Below, one piece after another: positions 27,984 to 37,380 of a stretch of 64,000 nt of DNA. Under the pieces are notes generated by a model that searched no databases, was not told the origin of the DNA, and was given only the letters and a program-made list of their open reading frames with translations. A program made the position numbers and the translations under genes. The stretch is from an uncultured Aquimarina sp. (GTDB lineage Bacteria > Bacteroidota > Bacteroidia > Flavobacteriales > Flavobacteriaceae). The stretch is taken from positions 1 to 64,000 of the forward strand of contig CANMMM010000008.1 in the NCBI GenBank assembly GCA_947498935.1, in the 5' to 3' direction. Each line of letters starts with the position of its first letter. The stretch's first letter is position 1.

Positions 27984-28280
27984 TTATTTTAATAAATCTC
28001 CAACGTATGGCATTAATGCTAAGTGTCTTGCTCTTTTAACAGCTACACTCACTTTACGCTGATACTTTAACGACGTTCCTGTAAGACGACGTGGTAATAA
28101 TTTACCTTGCTCATTTACGAATGCCATTAAGAAATCTGGATCTTTATAATCAATATATTTAATTCCAGATTTTTTGAAACGACAATACTTCTTAGTTTTT
28201 GAAGTATCTATGTTTAGAGGAGTAAGATATCTGATCTCTCCGTCTTTTTTTCCTTTAGCTTGTTGCTCTATAGATGACAT
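27984..28280 (-). CDS. rpsR: 30S ribosomal protein S18
   Basis: 98 aa. The core (about 30-90) has [10 protein letters not shown], the [13 protein letters not shown] rRNA-binding segment and [14 protein letters not shown]. The N-terminal 25 residues are a lysine-rich extension common in Bacteroidota. It is three bases downstream of rpsF and forms a complex with S6 in the 30S subunit platform. Confidence 0.98.
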   Translation of the reverse strand: MSSIEQQAKGKKDGEIRYLTPLNIDTSKTKKYCRFKKSGIKYIDYKDPDFLMAFVNEQGKLLPRRLTGTSLKYQRKVSVAVKRARHLALMPYVGDLLK

Positions 28281-28283
28281 AAA

Positions 28284-28622
28284 TTAAGCTTTTTGTTTGT
28301 TTCTGTTTCTTCTTTTCTCTGCCCAAGCAATTGCGTACTTATCTAACTTTACAGTTAGGTAACGCATTACTCTCTCATCTCTTCTGAACTCTACTTCTAG
28401 CGCATTTATCGCTTCTCCTGGTACAGTATACTCAAAAAGATGGTAGAAACCACTTTTTTTGTGCTGAATGGCATATGCTAGCTTTTTCAGCCCCCAGTCT
28501 TCTTTTGATATCATCTTGGCGCCGTTAGAAACAAGAATGTCTTCGTATTTCTTAACTGTTTCCTTTATCTGCTCTTCAGATAAAACGGGATTCAAGATGA
28601 AAACAGTTTCATATTGATTCAT
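28284..28622 (-). CDS. rpsF: 30S ribosomal protein S6
   Basis: 112 aa. Shows YETVFILNPVLSE at the start and the strand DWGLKKLAYAIQHKKSGFYHLFEY, typical of S6. The C-terminus is a basic tail, RRNRNKQKA. First gene of the rpsF-rpsR-rplI operon with a strong promoter just upstream. Confidence 0.98.
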   Translation of the reverse strand: MNQYETVFILNPVLSEEQIKETVKKYEDILVSNGAKMISKEDWGLKKLAYAIQHKKSGFYHLFEYTVPGEAINALEVEFRRDERVMRYLTVKLDKYAIAWAEKRRNRNKQKA

Positions 28623-28650
28623 AAAATCTAAATTTAATTAAAATTGGGTG

Positions 28651-28681
28651 CAAAAATAACACTATTTTTTAAAATATTCAA
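28651..28681 (-). promoter_or_regulatory. rpsF operon promoter
   Basis: On the minus strand TTG (28679-28681) is followed after 20 bases by TATTTTTG (28651-28658), a full flavobacterial consensus, 28 bases before the start codon. Confidence 0.75.
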
Positions 28682-28740
28682 CAAACTCTACAAGAGAGTA
28701 AATAATAAAGTGTGACTAACAATAGACAAGTCTTCAGTTT

Positions 28741-28770
28741 ATCGTTAAAAAACACAATTGATCGACAAAA
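28741..28770 (+). promoter_or_regulatory. putative LytTR operator upstream of the first regulator
   Basis: Direct repeat ATCGTTAAAA (28741-28750) and ATCGACAAAA (28761-28770) with a 20-base period, about two helical turns. The second half-site recurs exactly upstream of the paralogous gene. LytTR proteins are known to bind paired direct repeats spaced about two turns apart. Confidence 0.45.
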
Positions 28771-28834
28771 TACACAAAACCATTTAGATTCAGATAATTT
28801 TTGAGTACTATTGTATTATCCTAAATTTAAAAAA

Positions 28835-29545
28835 ATGAAAAAACCTTTACTCAAATGCGCAGTAGTAGATGATTCCAATATGCAACGTCTTGCGATTACT
28901 CAATTAATAAGAAAACAACCTCAATTAGAGCTGGTGGGAGAATGGGGCAACGCTATCGAAGCAAAGAATAGATTACTAGATGTAAACACGGATGTACTAT
29001 TTTTAGACATAGAAATGCCTGTGTTAAATGGATTTAATCTTCTTGATCATTTAGAAGATAAGCCACATGTTGTCATTGTTACTGGGAAATCAAAATATGC
29101 GCATAAAGCTTTTGATTATAATGCGATAGATTTTTTAAAAAAACCTTTAAAATCAAGTCGTTTTTCTATGACCATTGATAAGCTTTTACAGGCTGATCAT
29201 TTACACAAAAGAATTGAAGCAGAAAAAAATAGCCCCTCGATATTCATAAAAAGTGGTTTAAAAGAATACAAGGTTTATTTGCAAGACATTTTACATATAT
29301 CCGCAATGGGAGATTTTGCAAAAATTCATCTAGAAAAAAGTACTCCTTTAGTTGTGACTGGTACGATGACTTATTTAGAATCATTATTACCCAAACAATA
29401 TTTTTTTAGAGTCCATCGATCATTTATCGTAAATCTGGAAAAAATAGAACGTTTTACTGCCAATTATTTGGAAATTAAAAACGAGGCTATTCCCATTAGT
29501 AGACAAAAGAAACAAAAATTAAAAGATATTTTAAAGTCTATTTAA
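28835..29545 (+). CDS. LytTR-type response regulator, first of a tandem pair
   Basis: 236 aa from the ATG at 28835 (an in-frame TTG at 28811 is less likely). The receiver domain spans about 1-115: acidic pair in CAVVDDSN, phospho-Asp in LFLDIEMP, Thr in VTGKSKYA and Lys in FLKKPLK. The LytTR DNA-binding domain spans about 135-235, with VHRSFIVNLEKIERF. No histidine kinase is nearby, so its partner is encoded elsewhere. It is about half identical to the next gene. Paired direct repeats upstream suggest autoregulation. Confidence 0.93.
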   Translation: MKKPLLKCAVVDDSNMQRLAITQLIRKQPQLELVGEWGNAIEAKNRLLDVNTDVLFLDIEMPVLNGFNLLDHLEDKPHVVIVTGKSKYAHKAFDYNAIDFLKKPLKSSRFSMTIDKLLQADHLHKRIEAEKNSPSIFIKSGLKEYKVYLQDILHISAMGDFAKIHLEKSTPLVVTGTMTYLESLLPKQYFFRVHRSFIVNLEKIERFTANYLEIKNEAIPISRQKKQKLKDILKSI

Positions 29546-29639
29546 TAATATAAATCCTAAAAAATTATTTACACCTAACTCTCATAAAAGTAATTCGACC
29601 AATGACATTTAAAGCTTCAAAAAAAACGAAATTTATCAT

Positions 29640-29669
29640 TTCGACGAAACACATTTTTTATCGACAAAA
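29640..29669 (+). promoter_or_regulatory. putative LytTR operator upstream of the second regulator
   Basis: TTCGACGAAA (29640-29649) and ATCGACAAAA (29660-29669) again have a 20-base period and sit 60-90 bases before the start codon, the same arrangement as before the first gene. A third TTCGACC occurs at 29594. Confidence 0.45.
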
Positions 29670-29728
29670 AGCGTGAAATGTTTGTTCAACTAAGATATAT
29701 TCATTAATATTGTATTGAATATTAACCT

Positions 29729-30442
29729 ATGCATGTGGAACAATCTCAATTAAAATGTGCTGTAGTCGATGATTCCCGCCTTCAGCGACTCGCAATAGTG
29801 AAGCTAATAGATGAACATTCTTCATTGGAATTAGTGGCTGAATGGAACAATGCCATTGAGACGAAGAACGGATTATTAGACACACCAGTAGATCTCTTAT
29901 TTCTAGACATTGAAATGCCAATTCTCACGGGATTTGACTTATTAGATGACTTAGAAAACAAACCTCATATCATCTTTGTTACAGGAAAAACAAAGTATGC
30001 TTTTAAAGCTTTTGATTATGATGCTATAGACTATCTTAGAAAACCGCTAAAGAAAGAGCGCTTTAATGCTGCTGTAGAGAAAGCATTAAGCATGTCTCGA
30101 TTAAATTCGGAACAAGCTGCTATAGAAGATGACGATTATATCTTTGTGAAAAGCAACTTGAAAAAACGTAAAATATTTTTAAATCAACTAAAGTATGTAG
30201 AGGCATTAGGTGATTATGTAAAATTAATCATGGAAGACGGTGATCCTATCGTAGTACTAGCTACTATGAAATCTTTCGAAGCTGAATTACCAAGTGATCG
30301 TTTCCTAAGAATACATAAATCATATATCGTTAATCTAGACAAAGTAGAGCGATACAATAGTAGAAACATCGAAATAGCGGATGAAAAAATCCCTCTGAGT
30401 AGACACAAAAAACATTCGCTTATAGAAGCGCTAAATAACTAA
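29729..30442 (+). CDS. LytTR-type response regulator, second of a tandem pair
   Basis: 237 aa. Receiver domain with CAVVDDSR, phospho-Asp in LFLDIEMP, Thr in VTGKTKYA and Lys in YLRKPLK; LytTR domain (about 140-237) with IHKSYIVNLDKVERY. Many residues match the upstream paralogue throughout, so they arose by duplication. The two genes are separated by 183 bases and each has its own operator-like repeat, so they may be transcribed separately and cross-regulate. Ends at a strong terminator. Confidence 0.93.
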   Translation: MHVEQSQLKCAVVDDSRLQRLAIVKLIDEHSSLELVAEWNNAIETKNGLLDTPVDLLFLDIEMPILTGFDLLDDLENKPHIIFVTGKTKYAFKAFDYDAIDYLRKPLKKERFNAAVEKALSMSRLNSEQAAIEDDDYIFVKSNLKKRKIFLNQLKYVEALGDYVKLIMEDGDPIVVLATMKSFEAELPSDRFLRIHKSYIVNLDKVERYNSRNIEIADEKIPLSRHKKHSLIEALNN

Positions 30443-30460
30443 ACTCTAAAGAAATTAATA

Positions 30461-30492
30461 AAAAAAGGTACCCATTATCGGTACCTTTTTTT
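30461..30492. terminator. bidirectional terminator between lytTR and priA
   Basis: AAAAAAGGTACC and GGTACCTTTTTTT pair around CATTATC. It serves both converging transcripts. Confidence 0.9.
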
Positions 30493-30559
30493 ATACCCAA
30501 AATTTAACCAACTTCTTTCTTATACTACGATATCTAAAACAATCCCTATAGTCACCTCA

Positions 30560-33010
30560 TTAATAATTATCTACATTAATAATGATACGCACTCCTGTAA
30601 ATTCTTTGATACTCTTAAATGAATGATTAATTTTATGAATTGCCTGCTTTGTTTTAGCCAATGACTGCCCGTTTGGGATTTTGATTAATATATTTTTATG
30701 ATACTGATTACGAATTCTAGAAATAGGTGGAAACTCTGGTCCTAACACTTGTGTTTTAAAAACCATACGTAGTGATTTTGCAAACCATAAACTAGCATCA
30801 TTAACTCGATTATAATCCTTGTGCTTAGTGGTTATTTTAATCAACCTATGTAATGGAGGATATTTGTATTGATGACGTTCTTCTAGTTGATCTTTATACA
30901 TACCCGAATAATCATTAACAGACACCTGCTGTAGTATTTGATGATAGGGATTAAACGTTTGTATCAGTACCTTTCCTCTTTTCTTAGTTCTTCCTGCCCT
31001 ACCCGATACCTGTTGCATCAACTGATAACTGCGTTCATGTGCTCTAAAATCTGGAAAATTAAGTAGATTATCCGCATTCATGATCCCTACTAATGTTACA
31101 TTCCTAAAATCCAATCCTTTGGTGAGCATCTGTGTCCCAACCAAAATATCGATCTCTCCTTCTTCAAACCGATGAATGATTTTTTCATATCCATGTTTTC
31201 CTCGTGTAGTATCTTGATCCATTCGATCAACAACATGGTCTGGAAATAATTCTTTAAGCTCGTTTTCTATTTGCTCTGTCCCAAAACCTTTAGTCGATAA
31301 ATCGACACTATGACACGCCATACATTGTTTTTGCATCGCAATATAATACCCACAATAATGACATCGGAGTTGATTTCGATAATGATGATATGTTAAGCTT
31401 ACATCGCAATTAGGACATTGCGGAGAGTGCCCACAAGTGGTACATTCTACAATCGGCGAATACCCTCTTCTATTTTGAAAAAGAATGATTTGTTCCTTTT
31501 CTTTCAGCGCCTCTTGCATAGCGACCAATAGTGTATCACTAAAATGCCCAGTCATCTCTTTGCGCTTGTATTTTCTTTTAATGTCTACCAAATTAATATC
31601 TGGCATCAGTACATTCCCATGCCTACGCGTAAGCTGTACTAAACCGTATTTTTCTTGCTGTGCATTGTAATAAGACTCTAAGGAAGGTGTTGCCGAACCT
31701 AATACCACTTTTGAGGTAAATATATTAGCTAATACAATTGCTGTGTCTCTAGCTTGATATCGAGGTGCTGGATCATATTGCTTATAAGAGCCTTCATGCT
31801 CTTCATCTACAATGATCAACCCCAGATTAACAAACGGCAAAAAAACTGCCGATCTAGCTCCTATAATGACTTTGGGAGTTCCTGCATTTTTGACAGCATT
31901 CCATGCTTCTACTCGCTCATTAACCGAAAACTTAGAATGATACACCACTAGCTTATCTCCAAAATACAATTGCAGCCTACTAATTAATTGTGTAGTCAGG
32001 GCTATTTCTGGCAATAAGTATAGTACTTGTTTCCCTAAAGCCAATTGAGCTTCGATCAATTTTACATAAATCTCCGTTTTACCCGATGATGTCACTCCAT
32101 GCAATAAACAGACATTGTGATGAGAAAAACTAGTATTAACCTCCTCTAGTGCTTTTGCTTGATATTCATTTAATGTTTTTGACGAGTTTGTCTCTATTTC
32201 ATCAAATACAATTCGATCAGTTTGCTTAGCATACACTTCTAAAATACCTTTAGTTTCTAAAGATTTAATAACAGAAGTACTACTAGTAGCTGCTTTCACC
32301 AACTCTTTAACCTTGATAGGCTTTTGCTGCTTCGCTTGTAACACAAAAAGACGCATTAATACCTCTTTTTGTTTAGGAGCACGTGTCATGGATGCTAACA
32401 GCGTCTTTAACGCTTCTTCCTCTTCATAGTTCGCATGTAGCTTTACATATTTGACCATTTTAGGCCTATACTGCTCATACAATTCTTCCTGAACAGTCAC
32501 TACCTTTTTTTCTATCAATTTTTTAATAACTGGCAGTACGCTTTTCTTTCCTAGAATACTCATAACTTCCTGTATCCTCAGCACACTCTGATGCTGCAAT
32601 GCTTCATAGACCAAAAATTCATCATCTTTTAGCATTTCTTCTACTACTACCGCATTTTCATTGCGTAAGATGATCGTTTCACTTTCTAACAAAAAAGCAC
32701 TTGGTAATGCTGCTCGCATTACTTCTCCTTTGGTACACATATAATAAGAGGCAATCCAAGACCACAACTGTATTTGTTCTGAAGTGATGATTGCTTCTTC
32801 ATCTAAAATATGTTCTATATCCTTGGCTTCATAAACTAATGGTGGGGTCTGATGAATCCTAAGTACCAATGCCGCATACACTTTACTTTTTCCAAACTGT
32901 ACTGCTACACGCATTCCTGGTTGCAAAAAAGCAGCTTCATTTTTATTTACAGCATAGGTAAACTCTTTGTCTAAAGGAATGGGAAGGATTACATCTATAA
33001 AATATGCCAT
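30560..33010 (-). CDS. priA: primosomal protein N' (replication restart helicase)
   Basis: 816 aa, normal for Bacteroidota. Binds stalled forks and reloads the replisome. The N-terminal 3'-DNA-binding domain (MAYFIDVILPIPLDKEFTYAV) is followed by a winged helix. The helicase has Walker A GVTSSGKTEIY (about 305), DEEH (about 400) and the zinc-binding region CTTCGHSPQCPNCD plus CHYCGYY and CMACHSVDL (about 535-575). Later motifs include GTQMLTKGLDF and QVSGRAGR. Single-gene unit. Confidence 0.97.
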   Translation of the reverse strand: MAYFIDVILPIPLDKEFTYAVNKNEAAFLQPGMRVAVQFGKSKVYAALVLRIHQTPPLVYEAKDIEHILDEEAIITSEQIQLWSWIASYYMCTKGEVMRAALPSAFLLESETIILRNENAVVVEEMLKDDEFLVYEALQHQSVLRIQEVMSILGKKSVLPVIKKLIEKKVVTVQEELYEQYRPKMVKYVKLHANYEEEEALKTLLASMTRAPKQKEVLMRLFVLQAKQQKPIKVKELVKAATSSTSVIKSLETKGILEVYAKQTDRIVFDEIETNSSKTLNEYQAKALEEVNTSFSHHNVCLLHGVTSSGKTEIYVKLIEAQLALGKQVLYLLPEIALTTQLISRLQLYFGDKLVVYHSKFSVNERVEAWNAVKNAGTPKVIIGARSAVFLPFVNLGLIIVDEEHEGSYKQYDPAPRYQARDTAIVLANIFTSKVVLGSATPSLESYYNAQQEKYGLVQLTRRHGNVLMPDINLVDIKRKYKRKEMTGHFSDTLLVAMQEALKEKEQIILFQNRRGYSPIVECTTCGHSPQCPNCDVSLTYHHYRNQLRCHYCGYYIAMQKQCMACHSVDLSTKGFGTEQIENELKELFPDHVVDRMDQDTTRGKHGYEKIIHRFEEGEIDILVGTQMLTKGLDFRNVTLVGIMNADNLLNFPDFRAHERSYQLMQQVSGRAGRTKKRGKVLIQTFNPYHQILQQVSVNDYSGMYKDQLEERHQYKYPPLHRLIKITTKHKDYNRVNDASLWFAKSLRMVFKTQVLGPEFPPISRIRNQYHKNILIKIPNGQSLAKTKQAIHKINHSFKSIKEFTGVRIIINVDNY

Positions 33011-33153
33011 AAATTCTACTGCTATTCATCTATAATTGTATGAGTGCATAAAGATACCATATCCATCGTGCTACACAAACATATAATGTAGGATCTCACA
33101 AAAAAAGCCTCATCGCATCCGACAAGGCTTTACTACATATAGAGATGGTTCTA

Positions 33154-33720
33154 TTAACCGTTCTTTCCTAACATTCCTCCTTTTATCATCTTACAGGCTG
33201 GCTCATTACCCAACCAAATTTTAAAAAGTGCGTATTTAAAGTCTCTTCCTTCAATATACCCCATTTCTTCTCCATTTTTAAAGGTACGGATGCCCTTTCC
33301 TTTGATATATACCATATCGTAATAATCATTAATTTGGGTACTAGCATCAAACATTTCCAAAAACTTAGTAATTCTGGCATCTAAGTTTTCTGTATTACCA
33401 AACATTGCATCTTCAAATCCTTTAAGAAACACTTTCTTCATACGATTATTCGTCACTTTCTTATTATTTATTTGCAATCGAATGGCCATACTTTCATCTG
33501 CATCCAATACAGCTCTGTCATTACTATATTTGTTTACAGTATATAATCCTCCAGAGTACGTTTCTACTCCTAATACTTTGCGTATCCCTCCTCCATTAAG
33601 TGTTAACTCTTGTTCTTCAAAAGTTACTTTATATGGAAATACTGCGCTACCTACTCTTATCTGTGCCACAGCAAGGGTAGTAATCATCAATACTAAAATA
33701 AGGGTAATTGTTTTTTTCAT
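33154..33720 (-). CDS. Chalcone_3 domain secreted protein, paralogue 1
   Basis: 188 aa from the ATG at 33720, which puts a clean signal peptide (MKKTITLILVLMITTLAVAQ) at the N-terminus; an upstream in-frame Met at 33762 would bury it. The mature protein is a chalcone-isomerase-like domain with the pattern VGSAVFPYKVTFEEQEL and IRKVLGVETYSGGLY. It is probably periplasmic. The bacterial family is thought to bind a fatty acid or small lipid rather than to isomerise chalcone (general knowledge; ligand not shown). First downstream of two tandem paralogues. Confidence 0.85.
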   Translation of the reverse strand: MKKTITLILVLMITTLAVAQIRVGSAVFPYKVTFEEQELTLNGGGIRKVLGVETYSGGLYTVNKYSNDRAVLDADESMAIRLQINNKKVTNNRMKKVFLKGFEDAMFGNTENLDARITKFLEMFDASTQINDYYDMVYIKGKGIRTFKNGEEMGYIEGRDFKYALFKIWLGNEPACKMIKGGMLGKNG

Positions 33721-34154
33721 AAGTTTACTTTTTGTTATTAAATTAGTTGCTGTTTTTATCAAATACTAACACTGTTGTATACTATTTTTTACTTTAAAAA
33801 AGGTAGTTATGTGATTTTTTCCCATTTTTTTCTACTACAGTACTACCTTATGCTACAAATATTACTTTTAATGAATGCACTTATAACTGGTTTAAAGTCC
33901 GTATAAAACTCACTAAGTGATGGTTTTTAGTAACATTAGGTACTTATGACATCATAGTAAACGCTATGCATATTTATTGAAGTGATTTAATCCTTTTATA
34001 ATTTGCTATAAAAACGATCTTTTGCACTCAAATTTTGTGATTTTTGAGTTATACGGCGCTGCTATGCTACAAAAGAAACTACCATATAAACAAAAAAACA
34101 GCTATATGAAATTACAAATAGCTGTTATATGTTTCGATTTTCTTAGGTTATTTA
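33721..34154. other. spacer between two Chalcone_3 genes, with mixed repeat pieces
   Basis: Contains family-2 material in an unusual arrangement. GAAGTGATTTAATCCTTTT (about 33979) is the inverted tail; it is followed by ATTTGCTATAAAAACGATCTTT, the alternative head of copy d. The forward head GGCGCTGCTATGCTAC then occurs near 34050. No plausible gene. Confidence 0.5.
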
Positions 34155-34718
34155 TTACTGAAGTCCTAACATTCCTTTCTTTACATCTTCACTTGCAGGT
34201 TCATCACCTAACCAGATTTTAAATAAAGCATATTTAAAGTCTCGTCCTTTAATAACACCTAACTCTTTTCCATTTTTAAAAGCTTTTACACCTTCATCCT
34301 TAATATAGGCGATATCAAAAATATCATTCCTCACAATAGGCTCATTAAAGAACTTAATGAATTTACTAATTCTATCTTGTAATGGTTTAGTATTTCCAAA
34401 AGTAGCTTTTTCAAAACCGTCTTTCACTGCTTTGATCATTTTCTTTTGTGTTACAAAACCTGAAACTATATTCAATTTAATAACCATAGTTTCGTCTGCA
34501 TCTAATATCTTTAAAGGGTCTTTAGATTTTTTCTGCAAATACAACCCGCCAGCATACAAATCTATCCATAACATAGATCGTATTCCTGCTCCATTTAGTT
34601 TTAAATCTACTTCTCCAAAACTTTCTTCATAAGGTAGTACTGCTTTACCTACTCTTATCTGTGCATTGACAGCCGTCATTGATAGTACAACAACCAACAA
34701 TAAAATTACTTTTTTCAT
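34155..34718 (-). CDS. Chalcone_3 domain secreted protein, paralogue 2
   Basis: 187 aa from the ATG at 34718, giving a signal peptide ending VNAQ. Mature sequence starts IRVGKAVLPYEESF and has SMLWIDLYAGGLYLQKK, FEKATFGNTKPLQDRI and a closing FKYALFKIWLGDEPASEDVKKGMLG, all shared with its neighbours. The middle gene of three tandem copies on the minus strand; the spacer between it and paralogue 1 is full of repeat pieces. It probably has the same role in a periplasmic or membrane-lipid context. Confidence 0.85.
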   Translation of the reverse strand: MKKVILLLVVVLSMTAVNAQIRVGKAVLPYEESFGEVDLKLNGAGIRSMLWIDLYAGGLYLQKKSKDPLKILDADETMVIKLNIVSGFVTQKKMIKAVKDGFEKATFGNTKPLQDRISKFIKFFNEPIVRNDIFDIAYIKDEGVKAFKNGKELGVIKGRDFKYALFKIWLGDEPASEDVKKGMLGLQ

Positions 34719-34855
34719 TAGTGCTAGGTATTTTTTTAGGGACAATTAATATTTTGTTTTATTTCCATAAATGTAATGTATTCTCATTTAGAACACATTA
34801 TATTTAAAAATTTGTAAGAAAACAAGCCTTTTACCATCAAAATAGCATTATTTAA

Positions 34856-35419
34856 TTAAAAAGCCCCCAACATTTCGCCTTTTAATCCTTTATCTGCAGG
34901 TTTATCTCCTATCCAAATATTAAACAAGGCTTTTTTGAAGTCCATTCCTTCTACATATCCTTTCTCTACCCCATCTTTATAGATCACACTTCCTTTTCCT
35001 TTTTCATAAACGATATCATAAATTTGTCCAGCTTCTATTTCTTCTTTTATAAAACCTACAAAGCGGCTGATCCTATCATCTAATGCTTTTGTATTTCCAT
35101 TAGTAGATTTCTCAAAACCTTCTTTCAATGCATTGACCATTTTACTTCTAGACATCATACCTGATAGAATATGTAATTTAATTGCCATAGTTTCATCTGC
35201 TGCTGCAATTTTAGAAGCATCAGCGCTTTTTTCTTTTAGGTATAATCCCCCTGCATAAATATCGAAAAAGAATTTTTCTCTCATTCCTGCTCCATTAATC
35301 ACTAATTTTTGTTCCTGAAAAGTTACAGTATTAGGTAAGGTAGCGTCTCCGACTTTTACTTGCGCTTTCGCTGCCATTACCGTTACAAAAGCAATTAATA
35401 GTACATGTATTCTATTCAT
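34856..35419 (-). CDS. Chalcone_3 domain secreted protein, paralogue 3
   Basis: 187 aa from the ATG at 35419 (a Met two codons upstream is also possible). The signal peptide ends AAKAQ. The mature part has VKVGDATLPNTVTFQEQKL and REKFFFDIYAGGLYLKEKS, closing with FKKALFNIWIGDKPADKGLKGEMLG. It is the most upstream gene of the trio and may head their transcription, since about 110 bases separate it from the next gene. Function not established for this family in bacteria. Confidence 0.85.
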   Translation of the reverse strand: MNRIHVLLIAFVTVMAAKAQVKVGDATLPNTVTFQEQKLVINGAGMREKFFFDIYAGGLYLKEKSADASKIAAADETMAIKLHILSGMMSRSKMVNALKEGFEKSTNGNTKALDDRISRFVGFIKEEIEAGQIYDIVYEKGKGSVIYKDGVEKGYVEGMDFKKALFNIWIGDKPADKGLKGEMLGAF

Positions 35420-35528
35420 AATCATAATTAAAGTTATATAAAATCTTTGTGATAATAGCCTTTTTATTTCTTCTGTAAAGTCCTTTTTTACAGAAACCAT
35501 AAAAAATGAGCTATTTTTCTTAAATATA

Positions 35529-36446
35529 TTAAAAATTTTTCTTCAATTTAATAAGTGATGCATTCAATTCAAAACCTAAGAGTAATAAATTTGCATTTAG
35601 CCATATATAGAGCATTAGAATCAGCATTGCCCCTATAGATCCATACAATTTATTGTAATTAGAAAAATTATCGATATAAATCCCAAACAAATACGTAGTC
35701 ACAATCACTAGTATGGTAGTCATAAAAGCTCCTGGCGAAAAAAAACGATGCATTCTCCCTTCTGCAGTGCCAAAATAAAACAGGATCGCTACAATCAGAA
35801 AAATCATTAGTAAAAACAATCCGTACTTGCCTAATTGCAACCAGAAGATGGTATTATCCACAACTCCAAAACCTTCTAACTCTGTCAATAAATAACTGAA
35901 ATACAGTATCACTACTACAGTGATAACCAATAATAATGCCACAATAATTGAAACCCCTAAAGCGACAATGTATTGCCTTACAAAACTACGATTCAATGTC
36001 ACATGATACGAATATTCAAAACCTGAAAAAACAGCATTAATACCATTGGTCATTAAGAAAATGGATAACACAAAAACAGTAGACAATAATCCTCCGCTTG
36101 GATGTGAGGCTATATCATTATAGATTTCTTCAAAAAAAAGTCGAGATTGATCAGGTAATGCAGTAGCTATAAATTCAAAAAACTCTTCCTGAAATCCCGC
36201 TATGGGAATCACTGGAATCAAGTTCAGTAGAAATAACAGAAATGGAAATAACGACATGAAAAAACTCCACGAAATAGAACTCGCTCTCGCAGAAAAAGTT
36301 CCTTTTACAATTCCGATCGTATAAATTTCTATTAAATCATATACAGAAAGTCCTTCAAAACCCGGTAGAATTATTTTTTTTCCAATAGCGACCAATACAT
36401 TGATCAATGGAATTTTATTTAGCTTCTCCTCTACTGGTTTAGACAT
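35529..36446 (-). CDS. YihY/virulence factor BrkB family membrane protein
   Basis: 305 aa with six transmembrane helices (about residues 60-85, 110-140, 155-190, 200-235, 240-265 and 270-295). The family motif ARASSISWSFFMSLFPFLLF opens the membrane part. Inner-membrane protein of uncertain function; older labels as ribonuclease BN are wrong. It starts two bases after the nadC stop codon, so it is cotranscribed with nadC; this is a shared unit without an obvious common role. Confidence 0.92.
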   Translation of the reverse strand: MSKPVEEKLNKIPLINVLVAIGKKIILPGFEGLSVYDLIEIYTIGIVKGTFSARASSISWSFFMSLFPFLLFLLNLIPVIPIAGFQEEFFEFIATALPDQSRLFFEEIYNDIASHPSGGLLSTVFVLSIFLMTNGINAVFSGFEYSYHVTLNRSFVRQYIVALGVSIIVALLLVITVVVILYFSYLLTELEGFGVVDNTIFWLQLGKYGLFLLMIFLIVAILFYFGTAEGRMHRFFSPGAFMTTILVIVTTYLFGIYIDNFSNYNKLYGSIGAMLILMLYIWLNANLLLLGFELNASLIKLKKNF

Positions 36447-36448
36447 CG

Positions 36449-37306
36449 TTATACTGCTTTGAGGCTAAGATCTAGATTGTATACTGAATGGGTTAAGGCG
36501 CCACTACTAATATAGTCTACTCCACACTCGGCATAAGCCCGTATGGTATGCTCATTAATCCCCCCACTAGATTCTGTAAGGCAGGTATCTCCGATCATAG
36601 CTACCGCTTTCTTAGTATCCTCATAATTAAAATTATCGATCAAAATACGGTATACCCCTGGAGTCTGTAGAATTTCTGCGATCTCATCGAGATTACGGGC
36701 TTCTACTATAATTTTTAAATCTCTATTGGTAGCAGCCAGATATGCTTTTGTTTTTTCAATCGCTTTTGTAATTCCACCTGCAAAATCAATATGGTTATCC
36801 TTCAGCATAATCATATCATACAAGGCAAAACGATGATTTTCGCCACCCCCAATAGTTACTGCCCACTTCTCTAGCGCTCGTATGCCTGGAGTTGTTTTTC
36901 TAGTATCCAAAATTTTAGTATCCGTACCTGCCAATAATTGTACAAAATGATGGGTCTTAGTAGCAATCGCACTCATTCGCTGCATCGCATTAAGCACTAA
37001 ACGTTCTGCTTTTAGAATAGATTGCGAGCGTCCTGTAACATAAAATGCAATATCCCCATGTGATACCTTCGTACCGTCTTCTATCAATACTTCTACTTGC
37101 ATTTCTGGATCTACATATGCAAAAACTCGCTGTGCAAACGCTACTCCTGCTAATATCCCTTCATCCTTGACCAATAATTTTGCTTTACCAACCACTGTAT
37201 CCGGAATACATGCCAATGAACTGTGATCTCCATCTCCAACATCTTCTCTGATGGCATTGGCTATGATAAGTGCTATTTCTTTATCGAACTGAGTTTTTGT
37301 AATCAT
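36449..37306 (-). CDS. nadC: nicotinate-nucleotide diphosphorylase (carboxylating)
   Basis: 285 aa. Converts quinolinate and PRPP to nicotinate mononucleotide in NAD synthesis. Sequence signatures are EDVGDGDHSS near the N-terminus, NAMQRMSAIAT, TRKTTPGIRALEKWAV, GGGENHRFALYDMIMLKDNH and ESSGGI near the C-terminus, which give the substrate-binding Arg and Lys residues. It is divergent from rlmH and forms an operon with the YihY gene. nadA and nadB are not in the window. Confidence 0.97.
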   Translation of the reverse strand: MITKTQFDKEIALIIANAIREDVGDGDHSSLACIPDTVVGKAKLLVKDEGILAGVAFAQRVFAYVDPEMQVEVLIEDGTKVSHGDIAFYVTGRSQSILKAERLVLNAMQRMSAIATKTHHFVQLLAGTDTKILDTRKTTPGIRALEKWAVTIGGGENHRFALYDMIMLKDNHIDFAGGITKAIEKTKAYLAATNRDLKIIVEARNLDEIAEILQTPGVYRILIDNFNYEDTKKAVAMIGDTCLTESSGGINEHTIRAYAECGVDYISSGALTHSVYNLDLSLKAV

Positions 37307-37324
37307 ATGATATGGTTATTTTTG
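37296..37324 (+). promoter_or_regulatory. rlmH promoter inside the nadC 5' end
   Basis: TTTG (37296-37299), 17 bases, then TATTTTTG (37317-37324), a full consensus. It overlaps the first codons of divergent nadC and lies 56 bases before the rlmH ATG at 37381. It argues against the in-frame start at 37312. Confidence 0.65.
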
Positions 37325-37380
37325 CTAAAGTAAAAAAAGTAGCGATAAGTACGAAAATAGCAGTAAAAACAAACACCAAA

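Noticed and set aside
34022-34222. Plus-strand frame of 66 codons from 34022
   Set aside because: Runs across repeat pieces and antisense to the 3' end of a Chalcone_3 gene.
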